Below are positions 48,621-61,424 of a stretch of 64,000 nucleotides of DNA, in pieces; positions within the stretch are counted from its first letter, which is position 1, and each line of letters begins with the position of its first letter. The notes beneath the pieces were generated by a model. The model was not told where the DNA came from. It ran no database searches and saw nothing but the letters and a program-made list of their open reading frames with translations. Source of the DNA: Coccinella septempunctata (taxonomy: Eukaryota > Arthropoda > Insecta > Coleoptera > Coccinellidae); NCBI RefSeq assembly GCF_907165205.1, contig NC_058195.1, positions 13,764,001-13,828,000 of the forward strand, read 5' to 3'. Position numbers and translations under genes: made by a program.

Positions 48621-49791
48621 AAATACTGTAATTACTCTCAAAATTAAGATATCGTAATGAACAAAAGGAGCAAATTTGCAGAAAAGCTGAGGAAAGTTTT
48701 GAGTGTTCGTAAACATTCTAGTCTGACAACGATTCACCTCACAAGGTGTTCTAAATAAGCTTATTTGTTCATGCCTGTATATGACAAGAAACGCATGATA
48801 TATAAGAAACAAGTAATCGCTGTTTTGGACACCGTTTAAGCTGCTTCACAGTGATTTGATCACGAAGGTTTTCAAACAGTGTTGTCATAAGTCACATATG
48901 CATCATCCGTTTAAAAAATGGGTATTTCATTCAATTTGTCCAAGGATTCGCAGATGGAACTTTATCCATTATGACTTTTCTCTCACTTGAAGTGTTGCAC
49001 CTAATGGGCGAGCTTTGTGCAAATGGTTTAAAAATGTTTTATGGTCAATCTTTAGCTCCTTGACGATTCAACGACTGCTATTTCAGTGATTTTATAGATA
49101 GGACAGGCTGGACAGGCGTACCTGTGCGAGGTGCATCTTTAACTTAATAAATACCTGAACGGAATAGTCTAAACCAATAAAAATGTACCTATTTGGCTGT
49201 TACATTATTGATTCAACTCGTGATGAAACTTAGTAGGAATAGACAATATAGAATTTATTTCAACAAACCCAAACTGTGCCGGGTTCTTTATAATGCTGCT
49301 ATCATTAAACTGGTGTTTGAGTTTTATTTTTATCTGGATATAAAAATATACCTACATGTATATATTTTTCCAATTCAGTTGGGATAAAAAAGACGATAAA
49401 TTCGGCCACATTCAGCGTTCCGATAAAAAATTCCTAGAATGTACGAAAGCAGCATAGCGGAACATAATTTTTTATGAGAGACCTCCTGTCGAATTCGTTT
49501 CTTTCTCCCGGGATTTAGCACCGTTGAAGGAAAGATCCCCCCATCTCACGTTCGTACCCACCTCTTCCGTCACTCCCGTTAAATCTATTTTTTAGGAAGC
49601 TAGCAACTGGCAAACTCGGCCTACGTTTTCCATCACATTTCTCATCATTCCAGATGCCAACCGTTGATATTCATGAAAATTGACCGGTGTTTCCGAATTG
49701 GTAACGAAAATTTTAACCACGTCTCCAAGCCACTTTCAATTTCAGCCACCTTAGAAAGTAATATAACTTTGTTATAAAACACGCCGCAACT
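48621..49791. other. Intergenic DNA, no gene recognised
   Basis: No repeats or recognisable frames were found. The short frames at 48573-48812 and 49193-49387 are unsupported. Confidence 0.45.
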
Positions 49792-49816
49792 TGTCCACAC
49801 TAGTGTTATTTAACAT

Positions 49817-50125
49817 TTACTGCAGCGCCAATCTTTCTTTTACTGGTATTGCATCTCGAAATGTCGTGCCTTTTTTGTCTATTTTATGGCCGATTTGATT
49901 TATTAGGTATTCGAAATCAGAACTCGTCATCCCTAGGAAATTTTTAAAACTACCATCACATTTAATGTCCCCTGTCAATGGGTCTATGTCATCCATTGCT
50001 AGATCCTTCAAAAGAGTTGTTCCACTATAATGTTCCCCTAGCTCTCAACGATGAGATTTCACTCGTCTACATAAAATCACACAAGCTGCTGCTGCCAAAA
50101 TGACATCCTCTACGTTTGAGGACAT
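49817..50125 (-). pseudogene. PIF/Harbinger transposase N-terminal fragment
   Basis: An ATG at 50125 opens MSSNVEDVILAAAAACVILC, then a TGA at codon 27 interrupts. The frame continues ELGEHYSGTTLLKDLAMDD, then SFKNFLGMTSSDFEYLINQI and GHKIDKKGTTFRDAIPVKER before LALQ and a stop. The FKNF.RMS..DFE.LL..I and FR.AI...ERLALTLRFLA series is typical of the N-terminus of HARBI1-like nucleases. The catalytic DDE domain is absent. Family proteins are about 350 residues, so only the first quarter is left. Terminal repeats of the same element type lie just to the right (50181-50455). Confidence 0.84.
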
Positions 50126-50180
50126 TTTCAATGTCCTACAGATGCCACTGCTTCCAGTTGAGCACTTTTGTTTAGTTTTA

Positions 50181-50455
50181 TTTTGTTACATAGTCTGGAT
50201 GTCTCTGCTATTTTATAACAAGTTATATAACAAAGTTGTATAACACATTTGTTGTATAACTTTGTTAATAAAATGTTTTGTTACATAGTCTGGACCCGGC
50301 TTTACCGACACCCAACGGATAACATAAAATTTGCTATATAGCAAGAAAAATATTGTATAACATTGTGTAATATAACTTTTTGAATTGAATTTCTCAACAA
50401 GTTTTATAACTTTGCTTTATAACCTGTTTTGTTATATAGTCTGGACCCGGCTTAA
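50181..50455. repeat. Triplicated Harbinger-like terminal sequence
   Basis: TTTTGTTA(C/T)ATAGTCTGGA occurs at 50182-50200, about 50276-50293 and about 50428-50443. The last two continue CCCGGCTTTA or CCCGGCTTAA, matching a terminus GCCGGGTCCAGACTAT next to TTAA-like sequence, as expected for a 3-bp TTA/TAA duplication. Between them are repeated TATAACAAAGTTATATAAC-like words. A weakly similar TGTCCACACTAGTGTTA at 49792-49808 could be the decayed opposite end. Nested or tandem insertions of one family are likely. Confidence 0.65.
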
Positions 50456-51507
50456 GAGTACAAATATAGAGCGCTTATGTAGCAGCTATGCTCCTATGTC
50501 CGCCTCAAACAAGGAACACATGTCCTTTCTGAAAGGAGCTTAAATAGTTCCAACATGGATCATGCAAATATTTGTTTTATGGGAGATCTATATGTATTAC
50601 CTTCATGTGTTATGTTTAATATGTTTCATTTGTTATTGAGAACGCTTCAACAAAAAGATGAAAAATAAATTATGGAAATCAATACAAATAAACTTTTGCT
50701 ATACCTAATATTGAACTCGAATTTTGATTTTTCAAATAGGGTGTTTTTATCAATCATTGTTGAAAAGAAAATTCAGAAACATCTCACATCAGTTAGGTGA
50801 GGTATGTGAACGAATGAACTTATATTCAAAAACAATATATTTTCATAAATTTCTGATTACAAAATTGATGTCGAAAGATTAGTGCACACGTTAATAGAAC
50901 TAGAAAGAATACATAAATTACATCATGTAAACTGCTAGGTTCATTATTACTGTTCTCCAAGAAAGATTAGCACAGGTCTTTCTGGTCTTTGCACTTTCAT
51001 GCATTCCATGAAAAGATCAATCAACAGTTCACTAATCTTTTGGCTTAGGTCAAAAAGTTTTTAGAAGAATTGTGCCTATGTTATGCGTTGTGTTAATGAG
51101 AAAAATACCATATGCATATTGCATATCTTTCTGAAGAAAATTCGAAATAAATGATTTATTTATTTATTTCTACATATGAGGTACCTACATGAAACACGAG
51201 AGGAAATAACCTATATCGAAATCTACACCAAATAGGACATTATTTATTCAAATATAATTTTTATATGCTGGATATAATAAAAACATAGCCTATTATGTTT
51301 CATAGGACTGCTATGAAAATACGAGAAATGATTATGATAATGACCCACAGTTCGATATCCATAGTACTTTCTTTTCAGTAATTCACCATTTCACTGGAAA
51401 ATCACTATGACACACAAATAACTAATCGAACGCTCACTTCTGCACTTCACATTCAGTAATCCACTATTCAACTGACAAAACGGCTAAATGATAATATAAT
51501 GAATACA
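50456..51507. other. AT-rich intergenic DNA, nothing recognised
   Basis: No reading frame of note and no repeat structure were seen. Confidence 0.5.
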
Positions 51508-51509
51508 TA

Positions 51510-51938
51510 TGAAGGGTACAGGGGTAAAAGGGGCTCATCGCATTTTTGGCCAAAAGTGCGATATATTCAGGATGGATAGTATTTTTCATATATTATCACC
51601 TCTCAGCTTCAAAACTAGATGAAACGGGCTGGTTAATGAGATATCTGCACTTAAAAAAACTGTACGGTGAAAGAACGAGCTCATTTCAATGAAATGAACC
51701 CCCTTTTCTCTTGTAATTTCTGTAGTTGTAAGAGTTTCTTTAATTTTTCTTTGTTCGGAGAAGTATAAACTGTCTCAAATATTTAACGTAGTTTGTTTTT
51801 TATTTATTACCCTTAAGAAAAATTTCGAAAACTTGAAAAAGCAACGTAGCGTTCGCAAACTAGAATTTTAAACTTAAACACGCTCTGATGGAAAAACATA
51901 AAAATGCTTATGAGCTCCTTTTACCCCTGTACCCTTCA
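51510..51938. mobile_element. 429-bp MITE with ~29-bp inverted repeats
   Basis: The ends are TGAAGGGTACAGGGGTAAAA then GGGGCTCAT, and the inverse with one mismatch (GGAGCTCAT). TA lies outside each end, giving a TA target duplication. The interior is non-coding. It is probably a Tc1/mariner-type MITE. Confidence 0.9.
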
Positions 51939-51940
51939 TA

Positions 51941-54900
51941 TCAAAACGACATGCGACAGTATCAATAGCATTTCTCACAATCCTCCACAATCCATATTTG
52001 TTTACGTTTTGCAGCGCCCTCGACGGTAGTTAAAACGCTTATGGTGTCATGCTCTGTTCATGATCTCAAAATGCAAATACATGGCAAAGAAAGAACAATG
52101 TTACATATATGTTACGTAGATATCATGGAGCGGGAACATGAAATTCACAAAATGTGGATACAGCACGGGTACATCCAAAATATCGTATCAGACACGTTAC
52201 CAAGAGAACATAACAGATAACTGGTCACCTGGGTAGAAATTAGTAAAATGGCTGACATACACAGGACACTCTAAAATCGCCAAACTTATCGATTGGATCC
52301 GGATTGGAGTGCCATAATCATTATCCAGAAAACTTGAAGGATTGTGATTTGAATAAAAAAAATCAAAGTCGCTCAATTCAACGAAAACGTGCAAATAGTG
52401 TAAAGAACGCAGTAGACAAAATTATCGAAATATTTTATTCGGTCTCAAACATCGCCCAGCAGATAAAAAGATGAATTCTGTTTCATCGTGAAGCGATCCT
52501 GCATTTTCGTGTAATTTAAACATTGATTCACGTACTGTTTCCCTTCCACCAATTCAATGCGAGTCAGTTTCAGCAGGCGAAGCCATTAAATTCAGAAATA
52601 ACTTCTCTATATTACGTTTCCAATTGGATTTTCCAGCGCATGCATTGCTCCTGAAATAGATTAATATGTGCCTATATATCTACCTGAAAATTATACCGTT
52701 ACTCTTGACAGTATATTATAAAAGAAGCTGAATCGAAGTGTTTTTTCTGACTGGAAGTTGCGGTAATTTATTCAAAGGTGTTTCGTTTATTTACACTGTT
52801 ATGAAATTGAGACTTTGTTTCAAGCAAAGCAACACGAAGTTTTGTGAATCATCCATTAAGCAATAGACCTCAGATTTTGAGGTCAATAAGACGTTTATAG
52901 AGAACTGATCCTAATTTTGAGCGGAAAATTTGCATGTTGGAATTTTCGACTATGGACATTTTCCCCTAAATTTCAGACCTCAGCCTACCCTACAACCCTA
53001 CCACTTTCTTATTTCGACAAACACAGTAGGTATATCTTCGCATCGTTGGATAGCTCATTTGATGGAATTTCAACAACCTCGGGTGAAAATTCAACGGGTT
53101 ATGAGATCAAAATTTTCTCCATATTTCTTCTGAAGACGTTTTATTCACAGAAAACTTTACCATTTCATTTCTGCCATTAAGTTTATTTTTTGTTATTTAG
53201 ATGGAATATGTACAGGGTGTTTATAAGAAGATCATCAAGCTGGACGATTCGAATTGAACAAAAAGATTTTCAACTTACAACCTAAATTTTTATCACTTCA
53301 GTTGATTCTACCTGAAAAAAAAAATAGAGGCATTCATTACTCAAATAAAACCTAGGTAATACCTAAATTGGAGTTTCAGAGATATCAACAAAAAAACTTC
53401 TGAAAACCACAGTAGAAAACCTAAATTTTTCGATTGATTATTTTGAAATAATAAATTGTTTGATGAGATTGTTGAAAATCCATGAGCAATTTATGAAATG
53501 TGAAAATTATTTATCTGCACATCCCATTTTAAATATAAACTTACCTTGTTCGTAAAAATTCAGGAATAGAATTATCCAACGTTTGTTTTTACCCAGAGGT
53601 AGATTAATTTCTGATAAATTATCCAAGTATTTCACACGAAAATTCTGTTACAAGACTGAACAGTTTTGGAACGAGGACGCAAAGCAAGTATCATACTTTT
53701 AAAGAATGCCTCCCATGAGTGAAAACTCATCGTAGACGGGGAGAGAAATAGAATGAATATAAAATTTTTTATGGAGCAAACTTTTGGGGACATTTAATGG
53801 ATCCTGAGGGATAAGCTTGTAGGTTGACAAGAGTCACATGTGATTTTGCATTGAAAACTCTGCAGATTTCCAGTTCAGCCGGAAATATATTATCAACAAA
53901 ATTTGTACATCAGATGCACTTTGCGCCATTGCAAAATTTTATAAATATTTTTTTTTCGTTGAAAAGTTATTCACTTGGTTCCATACTGTTCCAACCCTGT
54001 ATGTAAAATTGATAATTTCTGAAATATTCAAGAAACTATACTTCACTGATATGAAGTAGGTAACGCAATTCCTCATAACAAAGTCACAATTATTGTTATG
54101 CAAGCTGTACCCGCAGGACTAATTTTTCAAATCCTTCCTTCAACATATATTACTGATATAACTCAAATAATGCGTCCTCTAAAAAATGCCTGGACGAATT
54201 CCACTGCTACTCTATCTTTATATGGTGGTACCTACATCTACCTTTAGAGTTGAATTTCTCGTAAAAGATTTTGTTTTAGATTTTGTTTTTGTTGATGTTA
54301 TTTTGACCTGTGTCATCTAAAAAAATTGAGAACAAATCAGAAAAGAGTTACTTTATCGAGAACTACCCTTTGTGAGATCCTTTATTTTAAGGCGTTTCAT
54401 CATCTCTCAGAATATTGCTGGCGATTTCCATTTCGTCTTTTGCATAGAACTCTGTACATTAAGGTATATTCACGTACGCCAAACACGTCGAATAACCAAT
54501 GTATATAAGGCCATTTTATTTCTTCGATCGAAAAAAATGATAATCGGAAGAAGATAATAGGTATAATACATCGCCCCGAAGGATAAACGGACAACCATCT
54601 TTTCGTCATTTTCCTTGATTTTTGAAAAAACTCTTTTGGCAGACGACAGACCTACTTGAAAAAATAAATCTAACCCAAATAAAAAGCACCTTTCAACCTG
54701 AAAAAAACAATCCAAATAGAAAAAATACTTATAAATACATAAACAGCAAATTGGTAAACATTTGCTACGACAGTTTGATTTAAACACAAAGACACACGGC
54801 ACACCCGTTATCGCTTGCCCTAGACTGGCCATACACTTTAAGGTGTATCGTAAAGGTTTAACTTTTTTGTCCGCCTCAACAGGTAAACCTCGGCGTAAGT

Positions 54901-56784
54901 GACATTACATCCGATGAAACTCCAGAGGTGTGTGGGCTCCAAGTTCTCAAGATAAACAAACGCTACGTGTATGGGCGGCGTTGTAGCATCTATCTGCAAT
55001 ATCTAGCGAACTAGTTGTTGAAGGAAGATGCTGCAAAGAGCATTTTTCGTCATGAATAAATGCCGAAGAGGTGAACGTCATATTTATTGGTATATTGATT
55101 AATTTCAAGACACTCAAAAGACTTCTTCAAATGGAACATATTTTCGAATCAAATTCACAATGTTAAAAATGATTATTGCGGGTTATCCTTGAGAGTTGGA
55201 TATATGGCATTGAGGCCTTTTTTATAGTACTTCCTAAGCTCTACAAAATTCTAGTAGATCATTTTTCACTATCTCTCATAATTTTCTGAGCGTCGTTCAT
55301 AATAGCCGGAAGAAATGGACTCTTTCGACATTTTCAATAATTATCGTCATATTTCAACCGAAATCATTAACGAATTATACATATCAACTTTCCTCTTGAA
55401 TCACGCTGTCTATTGAAAAAAACGCATCAAAATCTGTTGCGTTTTGAAGATTTAAGCATAGGTACATATTGACAGAGAGCGGGAAGCGACTCTATTTTAT
55501 AATAATATATGTAGTGTTGTAGTCATAGTGATTTCCTCGTATAAATGATTAAAATTAATAAAATTATAATGCTTGAAATCTGGGGCAGAAATGGGGGTAA
55601 TTTGATCTAAAGGAGATGGTCAGAGTTCTGACCATTCAGGTCAAGGCAGTTTTGTTCTTGCGTCTCGGACATGATTCATGCGTTGCTCCCTTATGAATTC
55701 ATAAAAACGAAAAAAAATATAATTTGGAAAGTATTGGAGCTGAATTCAAGATTTAAGGATTCAGATATAAATTGTCCTTTGCTGAGATGTCCACTCGATT
55801 AACGTAAATGGAGAAATCTTCATCGCAGAAATTTATGTAAATTGAACTTCGTCCATTCCATAAATCACCATGAAGGGGCAGTTAACACTGCTATCAGTTT
55901 CTGTGAAGTCCACGTCGGACACCTTTCAATTGTGTCCATTTTGATTGATTAATCCCCAACCCTCCACGGTGTGTCCTCAATGAAGTGGTCATCGGACACC
56001 GACGCAGCGACGACGCTCATCAGCGCGTTTTGTTCATCGAATACCACTTTACTGGGAGGGGGTTGTTTGTGACTGAAATGCCGCCGTTCTGTTTACACTT
56101 TAATTTGTTTATTTTGCTTGGCGCGATGTGCCCCCGATATCTTTATTACATCCCCCATGTTGATAGCTGGTGTGATGAAAGCAAGAGCAGAGTGGTGGAT
56201 TGTTGGAAAACACATATACTGGTTACCCGGAGCTCAGTTTGGTTTGTTGGATTGTATTATGGAGGGTATGGAGAAAGAGAACAAACTAGGCTTACGAAAA
56301 GTGTCTGGAAAAAGCTTGAAACTTCTCCAGATGGCGCTGTGAAGCAATAAAAATAGGATAGACAGAGAAGCATTCATGCATATTATTAATATAACTATAT
56401 CATTCAAATTGATTTAATCGTGGTTTAGTAAATTAATATATTCAACTTCAATAATTTCCAACAAAGATGAATTTGAGGATTTTGGAGATGTATCTAATAA
56501 AAACAATTCATCAAAAACGATTATAAAACGCTTGTTCTCTAACATCTAAGAAAAGTACAAAATTGTTGTTTGATAAAAATTTCCCTTTGGGGAAGTCATG
56601 AACCATATTCGGTATAACGTTTTACAGCCTCGATCAGACTCCTTTCATCAGACAATTACGTGGAAATCTCCTCTTAATTTGTAATTTCAAATAGTAAACG
56701 AATTAATTCAGATGCATAACATCCGCCGATAATTAAATCAACGAATGTTCGAATCGAAATAACAAACCAGCATCACTCAAAGTA
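51941..56784. other. Long gene-poor intergenic stretch
   Basis: A TACAGGGTGTTTATAAG terminus at about 53212 marks a transposon fragment without a detected partner. TTCCAACCCTGTA near 53989 resembles a second isolated end. Frames at 52197-52394, 52917-53180 and 54470-54832 are unrecognised. A pair AGATGATAATG-type repeats was looked for and not found. The possible frame at 55985-56350 is listed separately. Confidence 0.4.
55985..56350 (+). CDS. Unrecognised 121-codon open frame
   Basis: This frame sits in a locally GC-richer patch and its stop overlaps an AATAAA sequence (about 56347-56352). Residues 30-55 include a hydrophobic stretch (FCLHFNLFILLGAMC) that could be a membrane or signal segment, preceded by a charged N-terminus. 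An overlapping 74-codon frame in another phase is equally open. I recognise no family, and no splice context or codon signature supports it. It may be chance or a fragment of a host exon. Confidence 0.15.
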   Translation: MVIGHRRSDDAHQRVLFIEYHFTGRGLFVTEMPPFCLHFNLFILLGAMCPRYLYYIPHVDSWCDESKSRVVDCWKTHILVTRSSVWFVGLYYGGYGEREQTRLTKSVWKKLETSPDGAVKQ

Positions 56785-57013
56785 TCACCAGATATTTCAT
56801 TTCGCCGACAAAGAGTATATGCTGACCATGGTTTCGGTCTTATTTGACCTCGTCAGAGCGACAAAACTCCTTCGTCAAAAAACTAGAATGAATTGTCGGC
56901 TTCTTTTATTCCATGTCAGTAGCGGATATGATGTTGCACTGACGAGGTCAAAAAAGACCGAAATCATGGTCAGCATCTACTCTTTGTCGACGAAATGTAA
57001 TTTCTGGTAATAC
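56785..57013. repeat. Inverted repeat with ~78-bp arms
   Basis: The left arm (56785-56863) contains CATTTCGCCGACAAAGAGTA, ATGCTGACCATGGTTTCGGT and TTGACCTCGTCAG. The right arm (56935-57013) is its reverse complement with about ten mismatches. The left arm also occurs once at about 37475-37530. It lies just upstream of LINE copy 3. Confidence 0.78.
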
Positions 57014-57094
57014 TGTGAGCGATGGTAGTTTGTTAGTTCGATTTAGATCGTAACATTTGTTGATTTCGCCATAGCTGTATCGATAATTGCTGAC

Positions 57095-58135
57095 ATGAGT
57101 ACGCCCGTAAGAGGTGTTGGGATAAGATTCAGATTTGATGGAGGCCTGTTTAACCTGAATCACCTCAGAGCAAAAACCCGTACCAAGTTTATCACTGAAC
57201 TTCAATATGCAGACGACTGTTCACTTATCGCTAGCAACTCAGAGGATCTACAGATAATCTTGGACACCTATAAACATACATACGAAGCTTTAGGCCTTAG
57301 ACTCAATATCGACAAAACCAAAATCCTGGTAAGTCCGCCAGAAAGCCTTCAAACAGATATCAGCCTGGAGAATGAGACTCTAGAGCAGGTCGAGCAGTTC
57401 AAATACTTGAGAAGCTTCATAAATACTAGGGCTAACCTAGACACGGAAATACAAAACCGTATCAATTCGGCATCACGGGCATTCTGGAAGCTAAAGGACA
57501 AAGTGTTTCAAAATCACGACCTCAATCTGAAGACCAAGACAGCTGTTTACAAAGCAGTCGTCCTCCCATCGCCTCCACAAAGTTTCGAATGCAGAAGTCT
57601 TGTAACGCGTGAGTTGTACAACAATTGAGACTCAAGTAACGAGGGCCCGACTCAGATGGAGCGGCTACATTCTGAGGATGCAAGACACAAGACTGCCCAA
57701 AATAGCTCTGTATGGCGAATTCACTGAGGGAGTCCGGAAACCAGGAGGCCAGTATAAGGAGGTTTAAGGAGTTTAAGGAGGTTTAAGGATACAAGACATC
57801 AATCTCTTAAATCAGTTAATGCCAATCATATCTGGGAACAACTAGCTTTAGACAGGTCACAGTGGAGGTCTTTGGTACACAGTTATAATGGAGACTCGAG
57901 AAGGATACAGCGGCGGCCAGATCTGGTTGGTGACTATTCATGCCCGAGTGTGGTAGGATCTGTAGGTCACGGTTGGGTCTCGACAGTCACAGGGGAGCAC
58001 ACAGTCGCAATTAGCCCTGAAAAATTATAAGTTGGTTCGCATTTTTTCCTTATCTTTCTCCTTTTGTTTTTTCCCTTTTTTGGTCTTTTTGTAGATTCAT
58101 TCCCGGCAACGGGGTACAGCAATGAATGAATGACC
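57095..58135 (+). pseudogene. LINE copy 3: reverse transcriptase palm to 3' end
   Basis: An open frame reads RFDGGLFNLNHLRAKTRTKF, then ELQYADDCSLIA with the YADD catalytic box at 57203-57220, then LGLRLNIDKTKILVSPP and EQFKYLRSFI, through DLNLKTKTAVYKAVVLP. Compared with copy 1, about 110 bases are then deleted (from just after CCTCCC to before ACAAAGTTTCGAATGC). A GGTTTAAGGA stretch is locally triplicated near 57765-57790, and one base is lost in the zinc-finger codons near 57945. It ends GCAATGAATGAATGA, the same tail as the other copies. Inactive. Confidence 0.9.
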
Positions 58136-58140
58136 ATGTT

Positions 58141-58361
58141 GGCTCTGATCTATCGATGTTTTCCTTTTATTCCAGATTTCTTGATTACAACTCTTTGCTT
58201 CCTCTCTGTTGGCTAGTATTCAAACCACAACAATGCTTCTTCAATTCCCATTGCTTTCAGTTTTCTAAACATGTTTGTTCTTGATAAGGAATCATAGGTT
58301 TCTGTGAGGTCTACGAAAAGGACTAATGGCAGGTTGTCTTGCTCTATAAGCTCCATATTAC
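58141..58361 (-). pseudogene. LINE reverse transcriptase palm fragment
   Basis: The minus strand reads MELIEQDNLPLVLFVDLTET, then YDSLSRTNMFRKLKAMGIEE, then a stop, then ERKQRVVIKKSGIKGK. FVDLT.TYDS corresponds to reverse-transcriptase motif A, with the first catalytic Asp and a Tyr where most LINEs have AYD. It is on the strand opposite LINE copy 3 and abuts its 3' tail. Copy 3 therefore probably inserted into or beside an older, oppositely oriented LINE. Confidence 0.75.
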
Positions 58362-61300
58362 AATCTTTGTGAACACAAAAATGGAAGTTTGTGTAGATAT
58401 ACCCCTTAGATAACCATGTTCTACGCTTGAAAGGATGTTACAATTTTTTATGAAATCAATTAGCCAGAAAGCTATGTATAGAAATATAAATATATTCACA
58501 TATTCTTGAAATACTCTACAAAATAGTCGAAGTCTAAGCGGATTGATTGCGACCAGTCTAAAATATTTTTTCAATTCATTCATTATGTGAGGTTAGAATT
58601 GTATGTTCATTATAAGAATGTGCTCCTGTCGAAGGAGGTTTAACCTACCTTGTGAGCCACCCTTTTTTTGATGAGACACAAAATAGAATTCCACCTCGAA
58701 AATTCGTCGTTTTCGACATAGTGAGCTTATTTTGAATAATTTTACAAATAGGTATGCATGCCTAATGCAAATTCCACCGAAAGTTGCATCAATAGACGGA
58801 GTTTCATTGAATAGTTTTTGAGATCTGCAGATTTGACAGCATTGAATTATTTTGGGTATCTTTTAAAAAGTGGTGTGGTAATAAAAAAAAATACGAAGAA
58901 CAAATTCCTCTTAGATAATCCATATTTATTGATCAACAATTTATGTTCCCAACCATGAATTCCTAGAAAAATTGAGAGCATCTGAATAACTCCTGAAATC
59001 AATGATGAATAATTCACAGAATAAGTGAATAAAAGCAACCTAAGGAAATATTATTCAGTATTGAAGGTTCACTCTATTCACGTTCGACGAAATGTCTTTT
59101 ATGTGTTCGGTTCTTTTGAAAAGTACTCTTGCAGTTATAGAAAACACATGCAGCGTGTGCTTCGTGTACAGCTCAGCTGATTATGGGTTTTCCTCCCCTG
59201 CTGGGAGTCGTAAACGACGATGAAACGAGTTCTGCCACCAGAGAGAGCTCTTTTTTTATCCTTCCTCTTTTCTTTCTCCTTCATCAAGGTTGCATATTAG
59301 ATACAAGCAGTGGCGTTTCAGGGATATTTACTTAGTCGAAACATAGACCTCGCTAGATTCAAGACAGGAATCCCACAATTCTTAATGGATTGAAAAAAAA
59401 GTGAGCTCTTATATCAAAAAATGAGAGATTATATTGGGAGATTATCTCTCAATGCATTCAAAATAAATGGCTGAGACACTTCATAATCAATTCTTCCTAA
59501 ATTCAAGAAAATATTTTCATTAGATAGATTTTTATATGAATTATTTGTTGCTTAGCAAATTATTGAACGAAATGGAATTTAGGCCAAATCCTAAAAACTG
59601 TGGTAGAACTTTAGTTTAGATTTGTTTCTAAGCGGAAATCTGAAATCTCTAGTGAATCTCTAGTTCTGTGGTTGTGATTGTGTTCTGTTGGAATTAAAAT
59701 TTTTTTTTTGTAATTGCTTTTCCAGTTCTTATTGTATCAAATATTATAATTATGTTGTTCGCATTGGCAAGTTGATTAAAGAGTGAAAAACATAGCAAAA
59801 CAGCCTTGAATTTATCCTAATTGACCTTCAAGGAGTCAATAGTTAAAAATAAATAATTTTTTCTGGAAAAATGTTTTCCTCAAAATATGTAGCTGAATAC
59901 CTCCTTCTCTAGAAGGAGTAGTTGTAGTTGTTTTTAGTTTTGGAAGTTTGTAAGATTTTTTGGGATTAAAATTTACTTTCTTTGCGCTTCTCATGTTGCG
60001 TAGAAGTTTACGCCGTGACTTTTGAAGAATGGTTATGTATCTTGCCAGCACCAATGTAAAAAAGACTTTATTTCAATAGCGAAATTTTGAAATAGTGTTC
60101 CGAGGTTCGGTTTCGTAGTTTTATTATAGAGAATAATTTACCAAAATTGTTTTTATATAGCTACATGCTACACATACATATGTGTAATAAAACCTAATAT
60201 GTATATAAGCCGATTAAAAATAGAGTACCGTACGCCACTGGGAAGAAATGAGTTTGTCCGTATTTATGGGCACAAGTTTAATTTATTAGCTTCTTCTGAA
60301 TACCCACACACAGTGGTTTGAAATGTGTTATATGAATTGTTAAACAAACTTTACCGCCTTGTAGGTTGTGCTCATCTAGTTCTCTATCAAACCAAAAATG
60401 TGTAACTTTATGTCAGATAGGGCTGTGTGATGTAAATTAATTCGATTCCGTTCGAAATGGTATTCTGAAACTTGAAAATAGTTATAGATTTCGACAGAAA
60501 GTCATATGAAAACTTGAGTTCTATTTCTCGCTCTTCAATTCCAGAAGGATTAGATTGTTTTCTCAGTCCCTGACGTTGAAGAACGCGATGATTGATCGTA
60601 TGCGTCGAGAGTTGGTAGATTTAATATCAATGCAAATTTTGAAGTTGTGTCCCATCATTTTCCAATTCGGAGACATCAGATTTACATAATTTCCCGAAGC
60701 CACATTGCCTTATAACAAAATTGGTACTTAGTCATATTTGATTCGCAAATTCGGAAATGATAATATGTCATCAACAATGAGTGGGCTCTTCAGATACCAG
60801 TTTAGACATAACAAAATGAAATAATTATTATCATTTCATTTTTCGAAACATAACAGACCATTCTTGTATGCTTAAGATTGACCACCATCTAGGAATTCAT
60901 ACCAATGAATAATTAACTGAATGAAATTTGTTTCTACTCGTGTTTTCTAGATGTTTTAAATTTCATTATAACTCCCTCATTTGAAGAAAAATTTGGGGAT
61001 TGTGAATGCGTATTCTTCAGACCAATTTGAATGGTGCACTCTCATAATAGAAGGTCCTATAGGGGAAAAGCAAAATGTACCAAAATATAGCAGATGATTT
61101 GGATCTCTTCAGATGAAGGTCAAAATTTGGTAATCAGAAATACATAAAACTATGTGTTTTAAGATTTTCATCAAAAATTTCACTCAGAAAAGATTAATCC
61201 ATTTCATACACTTGCACTATACTGTATGTGAAAATTGTGAGGTATAGTACTAAATACTGCGTCCAAAGAGACCTTGTGGCTAGTTTCAGCCACACTTGGA

Positions 61301-61424
61301 TCCTTTGTTCTACTACCCTACTTATTCAATGTTAAGCAGAGTGTCAGTGGGTTTTATAACTAAGATAAGATCGTAAAGAGCTTTGGCTGTTAGCTGGTTA
61401 GTATACAGGAATAACTTTTTCATA
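58362..61424. other. Intergenic DNA, no gene recognised
   Basis: Frames at 58344-58583, 58847-59038 and 59836-60054 are short and unrecognised. No structured repeat was seen. Confidence 0.45.
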
